Counted from the first letter of the stretch, positions 15,010-29,176 are shown. The stretch is DNA of 35,700 nucleotides from Piscirickettsiaceae bacterium (GCA_024685995.1 JAIBDY010000021.1:1-35700), one strand, 5' to 3'. Notes: generated from the sequence alone by a model not told the origin. Translations and numbers: made by a program.

Positions 15010-16745
15010 AGGTGTTTTGGTTACAGCTTATTTTATTAGTGAATATGTCGTTCGTTGGATCGGCAGGGTATGCAGATGAAGCGGTAGATACTGACCATCC
15101 TGTTTTATCTGAGGAAATTCCAGAAACACTGGCAAACCCTAGGGCAACGATGCAGACGTTTATGACATCGATGTCTGCCTATACTGAAGGCGATAAAACG
15201 CAGATAGAGACTGCCATAACAACACTGGATGTGAGTTATCTCGCGACTGTTATTCAGCAACAGAAGGGCAAAGAGTTAGCCTTATCTTTATTATCAGTTA
15301 TTGAACGTAGCAAAGCCGTTGTCTTGAATGATATCCCTGTTGGGCCTGATGGCGATCGATATGTTTTTGGACGTTATTCCCAAGGGACGGTGTCGATTAT
15401 TAAACAAGCGGATGGTCGCTGGTTATTTAGCCAGCAATCCTTACGTGCCTTGCCAAAGATTTTGGAAGGATTAGTGGATAAACCTGCTAAAAATGGCAGT
15501 AAAAACCCACAAGTGGCTTTGCCTTTTTATATTCAATTAAGATCGATGTTACCGGATATATTGAAAGGTGGCTTTATCTTGGAATATTGGCAATGGCTAG
15601 GCATTTTTATTGTCATTATTGTGGGGTCGATTGCTGATAAAGTAGTGGCCTGGTTTTTAGCCAGAAATGTTAATAAATGGAAACAGGGACACGATGCTTA
15701 TAAAGAGATAGAAAATACCATACTTCGTCCATTAGGCTTGATGGCGATGGCCCTGATTTGGTGGTTCCTCTTAGGGATGTTGGGCTTACCGGACACGGCA
15801 TTAGCTATTTTATCTGTGGCGGTGAAATTATTGGTCAGCTTGTCAGCGATTTGGAGTGCTTTCAGGTTGGTGGATATTGTCAATGTGTTGTTAATGCGTA
15901 AGGCACTGGCGACCAATAATCGTTTTGACGATTTATTAGTGCCGATGGTGAGTAAAAGCCTAAAAGTCTTTGTTGTGGTCATGGGGGTGATTTTCTCGGC
16001 CGATAACCTCAATATCGATGTGACAAGTTTATTAGCAGGTTTGGGACTTGGTGGCTTAGCCTTTGCTTTGGCTGCGAAAGATTTGTTGGGTAACTTTTTT
16101 GGTTCATTGACAGTGTTGCTTGATCGCCCTTTTCAGATTGGCGATTGGGTGGTCATTGGGGACGTGGAAGGCTCTGTTGAGACTGTTGGCTTTAGAAGTA
16201 CTAGAATAAGAACGTTCTATAACTCATTAATAACACTACCAAATGCAATTCTAACCAATACTAAGATTGACAATATGGGCGCCCGTCGTTATAGACGAAT
16301 GACGACAAAACTAGGGTTAACGTATGATACGGAACCAGAAAAAATTGATGCGTTTTGTGAAGGTGTTCGGGCTTTGATTCAGCTTCATCCATATATGCGT
16401 AAAGATTATTATCAAGTTTATTTCAATGAGTATAATTCGGCGTCGTTGGATATTTTGGTTTACGTGTTTTGGGAAACGCCCGATTGGAATATGGAGTTGC
16501 GGGAGCGTCACCGTTTCTTACTGGATATTTTACGGTTAGCCAAACAATTAGATGTTGAGTTTGCTTACCCAACACAAACACTGTACTTGAAACAACATCA
16601 AGAATCGCCATTTTCACCTCGTGAATATAGCCCGACAATGTCAGAGTCGGATGCCTTTGCTCAAGGTCAGAAAGAGGCGCGGTCGATTGTTGGATCAACC
16701 ACAGGTTTTGATGTGAAACCTGGCCCTGTGCATTTTCCTCAATGA
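15006..16745 (+). CDS. MscS-family mechanosensitive channel with a periplasmic N-terminal domain
   Basis: 579 aa. A signal peptide (1-23) leads into a ~165-residue soluble periplasmic part, then membrane helices near 194-219, 240-260, 264-290 and the pore helix TM3 around 336-372. The last contains the Gly/Ala-packed LLAGLGLGGLAFALAAKD, then LLGNFFGSLTVLLDRPFQIGDWV, the MscS signature. The cytoplasmic beta and alpha/beta domains follow (380-530). It protects against osmotic downshock or adjusts turgor. It overlaps nagZ by ATGA, suggesting coupling of wall turnover with osmotic control. It is larger than E. coli MscS (286 aa) and resembles the medium-sized YbdG/YnaI-like class. Confidence 0.93.
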   Translation: MKVFWLQLILLVNMSFVGSAGYADEAVDTDHPVLSEEIPETLANPRATMQTFMTSMSAYTEGDKTQIETAITTLDVSYLATVIQQQKGKELALSLLSVIERSKAVVLNDIPVGPDGDRYVFGRYSQGTVSIIKQADGRWLFSQQSLRALPKILEGLVDKPAKNGSKNPQVALPFYIQLRSMLPDILKGGFILEYWQWLGIFIVIIVGSIADKVVAWFLARNVNKWKQGHDAYKEIENTILRPLGLMAMALIWWFLLGMLGLPDTALAILSVAVKLLVSLSAIWSAFRLVDIVNVLLMRKALATNNRFDDLLVPMVSKSLKVFVVVMGVIFSADNLNIDVTSLLAGLGLGGLAFALAAKDLLGNFFGSLTVLLDRPFQIGDWVVIGDVEGSVETVGFRSTRIRTFYNSLITLPNAILTNTKIDNMGARRYRRMTTKLGLTYDTEPEKIDAFCEGVRALIQLHPYMRKDYYQVYFNEYNSASLDILVYVFWETPDWNMELRERHRFLLDILRLAKQLDVEFAYPTQTLYLKQHQESPFSPREYSPTMSESDAFAQGQKEARSIVGSTTGFDVKPGPVHFPQ

Positions 16746-16764
16746 CAAGTGGGATCGTTAGCGT

Positions 16765-19700
16765 ATGACGGCGCAGTTCGTTCATTTACATGTCCACAGT
16801 GATTATTCTCTTGTTGATGGTTTGATTCGTATTAAGCCGCTGGTTTCCGCTGTGGTCGAGGCCGGTATGCCAGCGGTAGCATTAACTGATCAACACAATT
16901 TCTTTGCGGCAGTCAAATTTTATAGCGCGGCTATTCGCGCCGGTGTGAAACCCATTTTGGGGGCAGATCTTCGTTTACGTGACGGCGCTGATACGAAAGG
17001 TAATAGCCGCTTTGTGGTGCTCTGTCAGAATATGACCGGTTATCAAAACTTATGCCGTTTATTATCTCGTGCCTATATCGAAGGACAGCATTTGGGCGTG
17101 CCGATGCTTGAGTTTGATTGGCTGCTGGGGCAAACGGAAGGCTTAATTTGTATTGCTTCTAGTCGAGATGGCTTGTTGTCAAAAGCATTATTGAACCAGC
17201 AGAAAGAGGAAGCGAGGACGACCATTGAGCGTTGGACGGCCCTTTTTCCGGATCGCTTTTATTTAGAGTTGATGCGAACGGGGCGAGAGGATGATGAGCG
17301 TTATCTTGAGGCCGCATTAGATGTCGCCGCTGAGTTTAAACTGCCTGTTGTTGCCACCAATGATGTACGTTTTATTACAGCTGAACAGTTTGAAGCCCAT
17401 GAAGCGAAAGTGTGTATTAGTGATGGCCGGCTATTAGATGACCCACGCAGGCCGCGGCATTATTCGACTGAACAATATTTGCGTAGCCCTGAAGAAATGG
17501 TGGCATTGTTTAATGACATTCCAGAGGCGATTGAAAATACGGTAGAAATAGCGAAACGATGTAATGTCGAGTTGACTTTAGATCAGCATTTTTTACCTGA
17601 CTTCCCTGTGCCCGATGGGATGACTATTTCGGAATTTTTAACACGGGAATCTTTTTCGGGCTTGGATAAGCGCTTGCCGGTGTTATTTAAGGATCCTGCA
17701 GAACTGGAACGGCAGCGCCCAGCTTATGATGATCGCTTGAAAATCGAGCTGAATGTGATCAATGAAATGGGCTTTCCTGGTTATTTTTTAATCGTTGCAG
17801 ACTTTATACGTTGGGCGAAAAATAATGGTGTCCCTGTTGGGCCAGGTCGGGGATCTGGCGCAGGGTCATTGGTGGCCTATGCATTAGAAATTACCGATAT
17901 TGATCCCTTGCAATATGATTTGTTATTTGAGCGTTTTTTAAACCCTGAACGGGTGTCACTCCCCGATTTTGATGTCGACTTTTGTATGGAAGGTCGAGAT
18001 AGGGTCATTGAATATGTGTCTGAACATTATGGTCGTGATCATGTGTCGCAAATCATTACCTACGGTACCATGGCCGCGAAAGCGGTATTACGTGATGTGG
18101 GTCGTGTATTGGGCTTTCCTTATGGTTTGGTTGATGGACTTGCCAAATTAGTGCCCTTTGAGCTAAAAATGACCTTGACCAAGGCCTTAGAGCAAGAGCC
18201 TTTGTTAAAAGAGCGTTATGACAAAGAAGAAGATGTTAAAACCTTAATTGACTTAGCTTTGCAGTTAGAAGGCTTGACACGAAATGTTGGTAAACACGCT
18301 GGTGGTGTGGTTATTGCGCCCAAAGCACTAACGGAATATACCCCTATTTATTGCGAGCAAAATGGCGCGGGCTTAGTGTCACAATACGACAAGGATGATG
18401 TTGAAAGTGTCGGCTTGGTAAAGTTCGACTTTTTGGGGCTACGGACGTTAACCATCATCGATTGGGCGATTAAAAACCTAGCATCGATCTTGCCCGCAGA
18501 GGAAGTGGCACAGATTGATATTACTAATTTGCCGTTAGACGACCGAGCCAGTTATGACTTATTAAAGCGCTGTGAAACGACCGCGGTATTCCAGTTGGAA
18601 TCACGGGGCATGAAAGAGCTGGTGAAACGACTGCAACCTGATACGTTTGAGGATATTGTGGCCTTAGTCGCGTTATTTCGGCCGGGGCCGTTACAGTCAG
18701 GCATGGTCGATGACTTTGTGAACCGTAAACATGGCCGAGCGAAAGTGGATTACCCGCATCCCGATCTAGAGCCGATTTTAAAACCGACTTATGGGGTTAT
18801 CGTTTATCAAGAGCAGGTTATGCAAATTGCTCAGGTGCTGGCGGGGTACAGCCTAGGTAGTGCCGATATGCTTCGACGCGCTATGGGTAAAAAGAAAGCA
18901 GAAGAAATGGCGCAGCAGCGGCAATTTTTCTTAGAAGGGGCGCAAAAGCGTGGCATTGATGAGCAAACCGCGGGCCCTATCTTTGATTTGATGGAAAAAT
19001 TCGCTGAGTATGGTTTTAATAAGTCACACTCAGCAGCCTATGCGTTGGTGGCCTACCAAACGGCATGGCTGAAGGCGCATTATCCCGCTGCTTTTATGGC
19101 CGCCGTTTTATCAGCAGATATGGATAATACCGATAAAATTGTGGGTTTGATCGATGAATGCCGCGATATGGATCTGACGGTATTACCACCGGACGTCAAC
19201 CATAGCAAAATTCGTTTTACGGTCGAGGATGACAAAACGATTCGTTACGGCATGGGGGCGATTAAAGGTGTCGGTGAAGCGGCGCTGGCGGGTATTGTTG
19301 AAGAGCGCGAAAAGGGTGCCGCCTTTTCAAGTTTGTATGATTTTTGCCGCCGCGTTGATATGAAGAAAATCAACCGCCGTGTGATGGATGCCTTGGTCAA
19401 ATCAGGCGCGCTAGATGATTTAGGCGGCCACCGGGCAAGTTTGGAAGCGAGCTTAAGTAAGGCCACGCAGATTGCCGAACAGCATCGGCGTGATGCGGAT
19501 AGTGGTCAGAATGATATGTTTGGTTTGGCAGTAGCGACATCACAAGCATCAGATGACGAACCTTTAGTGAGCGTGGCTGAATGGTCTAAAGAACACTTAT
19601 TGATCGCAGAAAAAGAAACATTAGGATTATATTTAAGTGGGCATCCGATAGATCGCTATGTGAGAGAGTTGGCGCGTTTTATTCCGAAACGCATTAATGA

Positions 19701-20250
19701 GTTGGATGCGCCCGAGTCAAAGGGCTATCAACGTAATGAAATTCCGGTCATTACTGCGGGTTTGGTTGTGGCGATTCGTACCATGAAGAATAAAAATGGC
19801 GGCCGAATGGCTTTCATTACCTTGGATGATCGAACCGCTCGGCTTGAAGTACGCGTGTTTGCAGATGTTTATGACCAATATCAGGCGGTGTTACAGCCCG
19901 ATAAGCTGGTGGTCATTCAGGGTAAAATTGGTCAAGATAATTTTACTGGTGGCTTGGCTGCAACGGCGGAAACGGTGTACGACGTGGCGCGCGCGCGCGA
20001 AATGTGCGGTAAAGCTTTAGTGATCAGCATTGATAATCAATCGGGCGATAATGGTTGGATTGATTTTTTGAAAGAGACAATGGCGCCATTTAAAGATGGT
20101 TTAATTCCTGTTGAAGTGGATTATCGTAATCATGAGGCACGGACCTTGATCTCATTAGGCGCGGCTTGGAAGGTGACGCCTTCAGATGCATTATTGGAAC
20201 GCCTTTCGACATCGCCAATGGTGGTTGATGTGACGATGAAGTATGGCTAA
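16765..20250 (+). CDS. dnaE: DNA polymerase III alpha subunit
   Basis: 1161 aa, essentially the same length as E. coli DnaE (1160). It is the replicative polymerase. Domains in order: PHP (HLHVHSDYS at 8-16), palm with the catalytic aspartates in SLPDFDVDFCMEGRD (about 398-412) and the third Asp near 555 (VGLVKFDFLGLRT), thumb and fingers (GKHAGGVVIAP, RPGPLQSGMV, YGVIVYQEQVMQ, MRRAMGKKK-like LRRAMGKKK), tandem HhH, OB fold and C-terminal tau-binding region. It starts 19 bases after the MscS gene, with GGGA upstream, and is probably transcribed in part from that operon. Confidence 0.99.
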   Translation: MTAQFVHLHVHSDYSLVDGLIRIKPLVSAVVEAGMPAVALTDQHNFFAAVKFYSAAIRAGVKPILGADLRLRDGADTKGNSRFVVLCQNMTGYQNLCRLLSRAYIEGQHLGVPMLEFDWLLGQTEGLICIASSRDGLLSKALLNQQKEEARTTIERWTALFPDRFYLELMRTGREDDERYLEAALDVAAEFKLPVVATNDVRFITAEQFEAHEAKVCISDGRLLDDPRRPRHYSTEQYLRSPEEMVALFNDIPEAIENTVEIAKRCNVELTLDQHFLPDFPVPDGMTISEFLTRESFSGLDKRLPVLFKDPAELERQRPAYDDRLKIELNVINEMGFPGYFLIVADFIRWAKNNGVPVGPGRGSGAGSLVAYALEITDIDPLQYDLLFERFLNPERVSLPDFDVDFCMEGRDRVIEYVSEHYGRDHVSQIITYGTMAAKAVLRDVGRVLGFPYGLVDGLAKLVPFELKMTLTKALEQEPLLKERYDKEEDVKTLIDLALQLEGLTRNVGKHAGGVVIAPKALTEYTPIYCEQNGAGLVSQYDKDDVESVGLVKFDFLGLRTLTIIDWAIKNLASILPAEEVAQIDITNLPLDDRASYDLLKRCETTAVFQLESRGMKELVKRLQPDTFEDIVALVALFRPGPLQSGMVDDFVNRKHGRAKVDYPHPDLEPILKPTYGVIVYQEQVMQIAQVLAGYSLGSADMLRRAMGKKKAEEMAQQRQFFLEGAQKRGIDEQTAGPIFDLMEKFAEYGFNKSHSAAYALVAYQTAWLKAHYPAAFMAAVLSADMDNTDKIVGLIDECRDMDLTVLPPDVNHSKIRFTVEDDKTIRYGMGAIKGVGEAALAGIVEEREKGAAFSSLYDFCRRVDMKKINRRVMDALVKSGALDDLGGHRASLEASLSKATQIAEQHRRDADSGQNDMFGLAVATSQASDDEPLVSVAEWSKEHLLIAEKETLGLYLSGHPIDRYVRELARFIPKRINELDAPESKGYQRNEIPVITAGLVVAIRTMKNKNGGRMAFITLDDRTARLEVRVFADVYDQYQAVLQPDKLVVIQGKIGQDNFTGGLAATAETVYDVARAREMCGKALVISIDNQSGDNGWIDFLKETMAPFKDGLIPVEVDYRNHEARTLISLGAAWKVTPSDALLERLSTSPMVVDVTMKYG

Positions 20251-20328
20251 AGTGGCTAGAAACCGTTAAGTTAGAACAACGACAAGTAGGCTTGTGATGG
20301 GCGTGACTATGAATATAACCGAGGATTT

Positions 20329-21432
20329 ATGATGGACATGATGCCGTATTTAAAGTTGATGGCTGAAAAAGAAGCCTCAGATTTATTTTTTTGTACCGGG
20401 ACCGAGCCACAAATTAAAATCAATGGTTTAATTCGTGCCGTAGGCAGCAAAAAACTACTGCCGGGTGAAGTGAAGGCCATGGCGACATCTTTGATGACGA
20501 CAGAGCAGGCGATTGAGTTTGATCGCAATTTAGAAATGAATTTCGCTGTTCCGCTATCGGGCATCGGTCGCTTTCGGGTCAATGTGTTTCGTCAGCGTGG
20601 TGAAGTGTCCATTGTGATCCGTTATATTAATTCTGTTATCCCGAAGATTGAGGAGATGAATCTGCCGCCCGTGTTGGGCGATGTGATTATGGAAAAGCGT
20701 GGTTTAGTGCTGGTTGTAGGGGCAACGGGGTCAGGGAAGTCAACGACCTTAGCCGCAATGATTGGTCATCGAAACCGCCATTCAAACTCACATATTTTGA
20801 CCATTGAAGATCCACTGGAATTTATTCACAATCATGAGCGCTCTATCGTGCAACAACGAGAAGTCGGGATTGATACCCTGACCTATGAAAATGCTTTACG
20901 AAATGCCTTGCGGGAAGCACCGGATGTTATCTTAATCGGTGAAATTCGTGATATGGATACCATGAAACATGCGATTTCTTATGCTGAGACCGGACATTTA
21001 TGTTTGGCCACTTTGCATTCCAATAATGCGAATCAAACCATGGATAGGATCTTGAATTTTTTCCCTGAAGTGGCGCACCGTCAATTGTTGATGGATTTAT
21101 CGTTAAACTTACGGGCAATCATCTCACAACGTTTATTAACGAGTCACGATGGTAGCCGTATCCCAGCGGTCGAAATCATGCTGAACTCGCCTTATATCAG
21201 CGAGTTGATTGTCAATGGCCATATTGGGGACATTAAAGAAGCAATGAAAGAAAGCACCGATGATGGCACGGTGACGTTTGATCAGGCCTTGTTAGCCCTA
21301 TATCAAGCGGGAAAAATCACAAAGGATGAAGCCTTGACTAATGCCGATTCTAAAAATGACTTAAATCTGGCGATTAGAATGGGTCAACAGCATGAAGGTA
21401 AAGATGATGAGAGCGAATTAATCATGGGGTAA
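20329..21432 (+). CDS. pilU: Type IV pilus retraction ATPase PilU
   Basis: The 367-aa protein is a PilT/PilU-type secretion ATPase: an N-terminal PAS-like domain (DLFFCTGTEPQIKINGLIR), Walker A GATGSGKST (131-139), an Asp box (ILTIEDPLEFIH), Walker B ILIGEIRD (201-208) and a His box (GHLCLATLHSNN). Start MxxMPYLKLMAEKEASDLF and the 20 extra C-terminal residues favour PilU over PilT. It powers pilus retraction at the inner membrane together with PilT, which is not in this window. GAGGA precedes the start; ATG 20332 has better spacing than ATG 20329. Its position between dnaE and accA is unusual. Confidence 0.92.
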   Translation: MMDMMPYLKLMAEKEASDLFFCTGTEPQIKINGLIRAVGSKKLLPGEVKAMATSLMTTEQAIEFDRNLEMNFAVPLSGIGRFRVNVFRQRGEVSIVIRYINSVIPKIEEMNLPPVLGDVIMEKRGLVLVVGATGSGKSTTLAAMIGHRNRHSNSHILTIEDPLEFIHNHERSIVQQREVGIDTLTYENALRNALREAPDVILIGEIRDMDTMKHAISYAETGHLCLATLHSNNANQTMDRILNFFPEVAHRQLLMDLSLNLRAIISQRLLTSHDGSRIPAVEIMLNSPYISELIVNGHIGDIKEAMKESTDDGTVTFDQALLALYQAGKITKDEALTNADSKNDLNLAIRMGQQHEGKDDESELIMG

Positions 21433-21493
21433 GTGTTTTTCCTTCTAGCACGTGTATAATTTTAGACTATTTGAATTTTAGGGTAACAAAACA

Positions 21494-22453
21494 ATGCAAC
21501 AACATTTCCTTGACTATGAGCAACCCATTGCTGAGTTACAAGCAAAAATAGATGAGTTGCGCTATATGAGTAGTGATAGTGCTGATTTGAATATCACTGA
21601 GGAAATTCAAAAGTTACAAGATAAAAGTCTTGAATTAACCCGCTCTATTTTTTCAAACTTGACCCCATGGCAAGTGACGCAAATGGCGCGTCATCCTCAA
21701 CGGCCTTATACCTTGGATTATATTCATCGAATTGTGACTGACTTTGAAGAGCTACACGGTGATCGCTTATATGCCGACGATGCGGCTCTGGTGACAGGCA
21801 TTGGCAGATTGAATAACCGATCTGTGGTCGTAATAGGCCATCAAAAAGGCCGAGACACCCGTGAAAAAGTAGCGCGTAACTTTGGGATGCCTAGACCTGA
21901 AGGCTATCGCAAAGCATTGCGCGTGATGAAAATGGCCGAACGCTTTGGTTTACCTGTCTTGACCTTTATCGACACACCGGGCGCGTATCCGGGGATCGAT
22001 GCGGAAGAGCGTGGCCAAAGTGAAGCGATTGCGCGAAACTTGTTTGAGATGGCGCAATTAAGGACGCCTATCATCAGTACGGTGATAGGTGAAGGCGGAT
22101 CTGGTGGTGCGCTGGCTGTCGGTGTGGCTGATCATTTGATGATGTTGGAATATAGTATTTATTCGGTAATTTCTCCAGAAGGTTGCGCATCTATTCTATG
22201 GAAAAGTGCCGATAAAGCGCCAGAAGCAGCGGAAACCTTAGGTGTGACCTCAAGCCGGTTAAAAGAGTTTGGTTTAGTCGATACGGTGATTCCTGAACCT
22301 TTAGGCGGTGCGCATCGTGATATCGACAAAATGGCGCAGCGTGTCAAAGACAAGATTGAAGCCAAATTGGTAGAACTTGAGGCTATCTCGCTTGATGGCT
22401 TGATTGAGCATCGCCAAAAACGCTTATTAAGTTATGGTGAATTTGAGGGTTAA
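21494..22453 (+). CDS. accA: Acetyl-CoA carboxylase carboxyltransferase subunit alpha
   Basis: 319 aa, the same length as E. coli AccA. It pairs with AccD to transfer CO2 from biotin to acetyl-CoA in the first step of fatty acid synthesis. Seen are the N-terminal helices ([18 protein letters not shown]), [20 protein letters not shown], the crotonase-like core with [20 protein letters not shown] and [19 protein letters not shown] lies upstream of ATG 21494. A possible -10 box TATAAT (21455-21460) lies in the gap after pilU but has no good -35 partner. Confidence 0.98.
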   Translation: MQQHFLDYEQPIAELQAKIDELRYMSSDSADLNITEEIQKLQDKSLELTRSIFSNLTPWQVTQMARHPQRPYTLDYIHRIVTDFEELHGDRLYADDAALVTGIGRLNNRSVVVIGHQKGRDTREKVARNFGMPRPEGYRKALRVMKMAERFGLPVLTFIDTPGAYPGIDAEERGQSEAIARNLFEMAQLRTPIISTVIGEGGSGGALAVGVADHLMMLEYSIYSVISPEGCASILWKSADKAPEAAETLGVTSSRLKEFGLVDTVIPEPLGGAHRDIDKMAQRVKDKIEAKLVELEAISLDGLIEHRQKRLLSYGEFEG

Positions 22454-22462
22454 GCTCGGGCT

Positions 22463-23788
22463 GTGAGCAATGCATTATCCCTATTGCTCGAACAGATTGT
22501 AGCGACCTGTACTGATAAAGCGATTTGGGTCGCTTATAGTGGTGGAGTTGATTCTCATGTGTTGTTGCATCTGCTCGCCACTAGCGTTCAGATTCCAAAA
22601 GCGCGTATACGAGCGATTCATATCGATCATGGCTTGCATGCCGAATCCGCTGAGTGGGCCTCGCATTGTGCCTATGTAGCAAAGGCTTTGGGCGTAAAGT
22701 TTCATAATCGTGCCGTCACCGTTTCAAACATTGATGAGAAAGGCTTAGAAGCGGCAGCTCGCCATGCGCGCTATCAAGCGATAGCGGCCCATTTGTCCTC
22801 TGATGATATTGTGTTAACAGCGCAGCATCGGGACGATCAGGCAGAATCATTGTTGTTACAGTTGTTGAGGGGGGCTGGGCCGAAAGGTTTATCAGCCATG
22901 GCTAGGGTATCTCGATTAGGGCAGGCACAGTTGATGCGGCCATTTTTGAGTATTAGCCAGTCTGATATCAAAGCCTATGCAACACGTCATCAATTGCAAT
23001 GGCTCGATGATCCAAGTAATGAGGATCAGCAATTTAATCGTAATTATCTTCGTCATAAGGTATGGCCTTTTATTACAGCGCGCTGGCCGAGTGCTGGGGC
23101 AACGTTAAGTCGAAGTGCGCAACATTGTGCAGAGGCCGAGAGTTTATTGTCAGAATTGGCTGAGTTAGATCTTGCTACGATGACAATAGATAAGGAGGCT
23201 AGCTGCTTGCCCGTTGCGGGTTTATTGAAGCTATCTCGAGCGCGTTGTCGTAATGTACTGCGCTATTTCATTGCGCAGCTGCACTTTGCTCTTCCATCTA
23301 CGGTGATTTTACAACGCATTATTGATGACGTGTGCTTGGCCGCTGTCGACAGTGCGCCGGTGGTGTGCTGGACGGAGGCTGAAGTTAGGCGTTATCAAGG
23401 GCAACTGTATTTTCTCCCTCCTTTATCAGAACATGATGCCACTCGTTCTGTTCTTTGCTATGGCCCCGATGAAGTCGTACTATCTGAGCATTGTCGCCTT
23501 GGTTGGTTGTCGGTTGCTGAGCAAGGAATCAATCAAGCCCTGTTTGATGGCGGGCTGCGAATGGGGTTTCGCCAAGGCGGAGAGAAGATTCAATTGCATG
23601 GGCAAGCACATCATAAAAGCTTAAAGCAGCTCTATCAGGCATGGGCGATTCCACCTTGGGAGCGTGACCGCATTCCATTATTGTTTTCTGGTAATGAGCT
23701 GGTTGCCGTTGTCGGTTATGGCTTGAGCGATCGATGTAGCTTAGCGCCGGGTGAACAAGGGTATTTGCCGGTGATAAAACGGCGATGA
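22463..23788 (+). CDS. tilS: tRNA(Ile)-lysidine synthetase
   Basis: The 441-aa enzyme modifies C34 of tRNA-Ile(CAU) to lysidine so that it reads AUA. The PP-loop AYSGGVDSHV (Ser26-Ser31) opens the N-terminal ATP pyrophosphatase domain. Further motifs are HIDHGL, LEAAARHARYQ, TAQHRDDQAE, LRGAGPKGLSAM, RPFL and DPSNEDQQFNRNYLRH, followed by TilS middle and C-terminal substrate domains. It starts at GTG 22463, nine bases after accA, as part of the accA transcript. Its length matches E. coli TilS (432). Confidence 0.97.
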   Translation: MSNALSLLLEQIVATCTDKAIWVAYSGGVDSHVLLHLLATSVQIPKARIRAIHIDHGLHAESAEWASHCAYVAKALGVKFHNRAVTVSNIDEKGLEAAARHARYQAIAAHLSSDDIVLTAQHRDDQAESLLLQLLRGAGPKGLSAMARVSRLGQAQLMRPFLSISQSDIKAYATRHQLQWLDDPSNEDQQFNRNYLRHKVWPFITARWPSAGATLSRSAQHCAEAESLLSELAELDLATMTIDKEASCLPVAGLLKLSRARCRNVLRYFIAQLHFALPSTVILQRIIDDVCLAAVDSAPVVCWTEAEVRRYQGQLYFLPPLSEHDATRSVLCYGPDEVVLSEHCRLGWLSVAEQGINQALFDGGLRMGFRQGGEKIQLHGQAHHKSLKQLYQAWAIPPWERDRIPLLFSGNELVAVVGYGLSDRCSLAPGEQGYLPVIKRR

Positions 23789-23802
23789 AGGCGTAAATCT
23801 GA

Positions 23803-23831
23803 TTGAGAAAACCCCGTAAATTGTATAGTAT
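23803..23831 (+). promoter_or_regulatory. Candidate sigma70 promoter for pyrG
   Basis: TTGAGA (23803-23808) and TAGTAT (23826-23831) are exactly 17 bp apart. This leaves an untranslated leader of about 55 bases before ATG 23892, with a small CACC/GGTG hairpin in it. This is the best promoter candidate inside the accA-truD block. Confidence 0.6.
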
Positions 23832-23846
23832 ATGTAGCCAATTTGA

Positions 23847-26365
<2,519 letters not shown>

Positions 26366-26411
26366 GCGAATATTAAGTGGCCATCATAAGGTCACCGAAA
26401 CAGCTTTATAA

Positions 26412-27713
<1,302 letters not shown>

Positions 27714-27718
27714 GCGAG

Positions 27719-28003
27719 ATGAAGCCCATTATGATTTTGCTGACAGTGATACTGCTTCTACTGCAGTATCGACTTTGGTTTAGTCATGATGGGCTACCGT
27801 CGGTATTGCACTTGCATCGCTCTGTAGTGTTACAAGAACAAGATAATGCCGTACTGGAAGAACGTAACCAAGTGCTCGCTGCAGAGGTGAAAGATTTAAA
27901 AAGCGGACTAGATGCGATTGAAGAAAGGGCACGTAGCGAGCTAGGTATGATTAAGCAAGACGAAACGTTTTTCCAAATTATCGAAAAGCAGGGCAATGAT
28001 TAA
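27719..28003 (+). CDS. ftsB: Cell division protein FtsB
   Basis: The 94-aa bitopic protein has a single N-terminal membrane helix (IMILLTVILLLLQYRLWF), then a periplasmic coiled coil (VLQEQDNAVLEERNQVLAAE) and the conserved ERARSELGMIKQDETFFQII tail. In the divisome it binds FtsL and FtsQ and activates septal wall synthesis. It sits between eno and ispD, its usual place, with an 8-base overlap into ispD. Confidence 0.96.
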   Translation: MKPIMILLTVILLLLQYRLWFSHDGLPSVLHLHRSVVLQEQDNAVLEERNQVLAAEVKDLKSGLDAIEERARSELGMIKQDETFFQIIEKQGND

Positions 28004-28700
28004 GGCATTCTGGGCGGTTATTCCCGCGGCAGGTATTGGCGAGCGGATGGCAAGCGATCGGCCAAAGCAATATTTGCAGCTCGGCGACAAATTGGTCATT
28101 GAGCATACCCTACAACGGTTAGCGATACATCCAGATATTCAAGGGATTGTAATCGCATTAGCGCCAGACGATCCATGGTGGCCTAGCGTATCCGTGTCAT
28201 TAGCGTGCCCACTATACACGGCAATAGGTGGCGAACAACGTTCACACTCTGTACTGAATGCCTTAACGTTATTATCAGATTTGGTTGATGATGATCCCTG
28301 GGTCTTGGTGCATGATGCTGCGCGACCTTGTATCAGGCAACAGGATATTGACCGACTGCTTACCGTATTGTCGACACATAATGTTGGCGGTATGTTAGGT
28401 ATTCCAGTTAATGACACCGTTAAACGAACCAGCTCAAATAATAGCATTACTGAGACGGTAGACCGCCGAAACCTCTGGCGCGCTTCAACCCCTCAGATGT
28501 TTCATTTGCAGTTATTAAAACGTGCCTTAGCAACCGCCCATGCAGAACAACGTCCTGTGACCGATGAAGGCAGTGCGATTGAATTGGCTGGTTTACAGCC
28601 GATGATGGTGGAAGGGCATGCAGATAATATTAAAATAACGGTGCCACAAGATCTGGCTTTGGCTAATTTGTTTATGCAGCAACAAGACGGAGAATGCTAA
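27996..28700 (+). CDS. ispD: 2-C-methyl-D-erythritol 4-phosphate cytidylyltransferase
   Basis: 234 aa. It catalyses the CTP-dependent third step of the MEP isoprenoid pathway. Motifs are [20 protein letters not shown] (nucleotide-binding loop), [40 protein letters not shown] and [15 protein letters not shown] precedes the ATG within the ftsB end. The stop TAA overlaps the ispF ATG by one base (TAATG), coupling the two. Confidence 0.98.
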   Translation: MIKAFWAVIPAAGIGERMASDRPKQYLQLGDKLVIEHTLQRLAIHPDIQGIVIALAPDDPWWPSVSVSLACPLYTAIGGEQRSHSVLNALTLLSDLVDDDPWVLVHDAARPCIRQQDIDRLLTVLSTHNVGGMLGIPVNDTVKRTSSNNSITETVDRRNLWRASTPQMFHLQLLKRALATAHAEQRPVTDEGSAIELAGLQPMMVEGHADNIKITVPQDLALANLFMQQQDGEC

Positions 28701-29176
28701 TGCGGATTGGTCATGGTTATGATGTTCATCGTTTTGGTGAAGGACAGTCAATAACGTTAGGTGGCGTTGACATAGCATATAGTCACGGTTTAGAAGCACA
28801 CTCCGATGGTGATGTACTGGTTCATGCAATCTGCGATGCCTTATTAGGTGCTGCTGGTTTATGGGATATTGGTCATCATTTTCCTGATACTGATGATGAT
28901 TTTAAGAACATTGATAGCCGTATTTTGCTGCGACGTGTTGTGCAAGATCTGTATTCACAAGGTTGGAAAATTGCCAATATAGACAGCACGATAATAGCGC
29001 AAGCGCCCAAATTAGCCCCCTTTATTCCGGTAATGCGAGACAATTTAGCAGCGGATTGCGCGGTATCCATCTCGGCGGTGAATGTGAAAGCGACAACGAC
29101 AGAGACTTTGGGGTTTACTGGGCGTAAAGAAGGTATTGCTGCCCATGCTGTTAGCTTATTGATTGCTGTAGATTAA
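28700..29176 (+). CDS. ispF: 2-C-methyl-D-erythritol 2,4-cyclodiphosphate synthase
   Basis: The 158-aa MEP-pathway enzyme forms the cyclodiphosphate. [15 protein letters not shown] supplies zinc ligands Asp8 and His10. [32 protein letters not shown] and [14 protein letters not shown] complete the signature. ATG 28700 gives the canonical MRIGHG start, with GGAG seven bases before it. An upstream ATG at 28694 would add two residues and is less likely. Confidence 0.98.
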   Translation: MRIGHGYDVHRFGEGQSITLGGVDIAYSHGLEAHSDGDVLVHAICDALLGAAGLWDIGHHFPDTDDDFKNIDSRILLRRVVQDLYSQGWKIANIDSTIIAQAPKLAPFIPVMRDNLAADCAVSISAVNVKATTTETLGFTGRKEGIAAHAVSLLIAVD

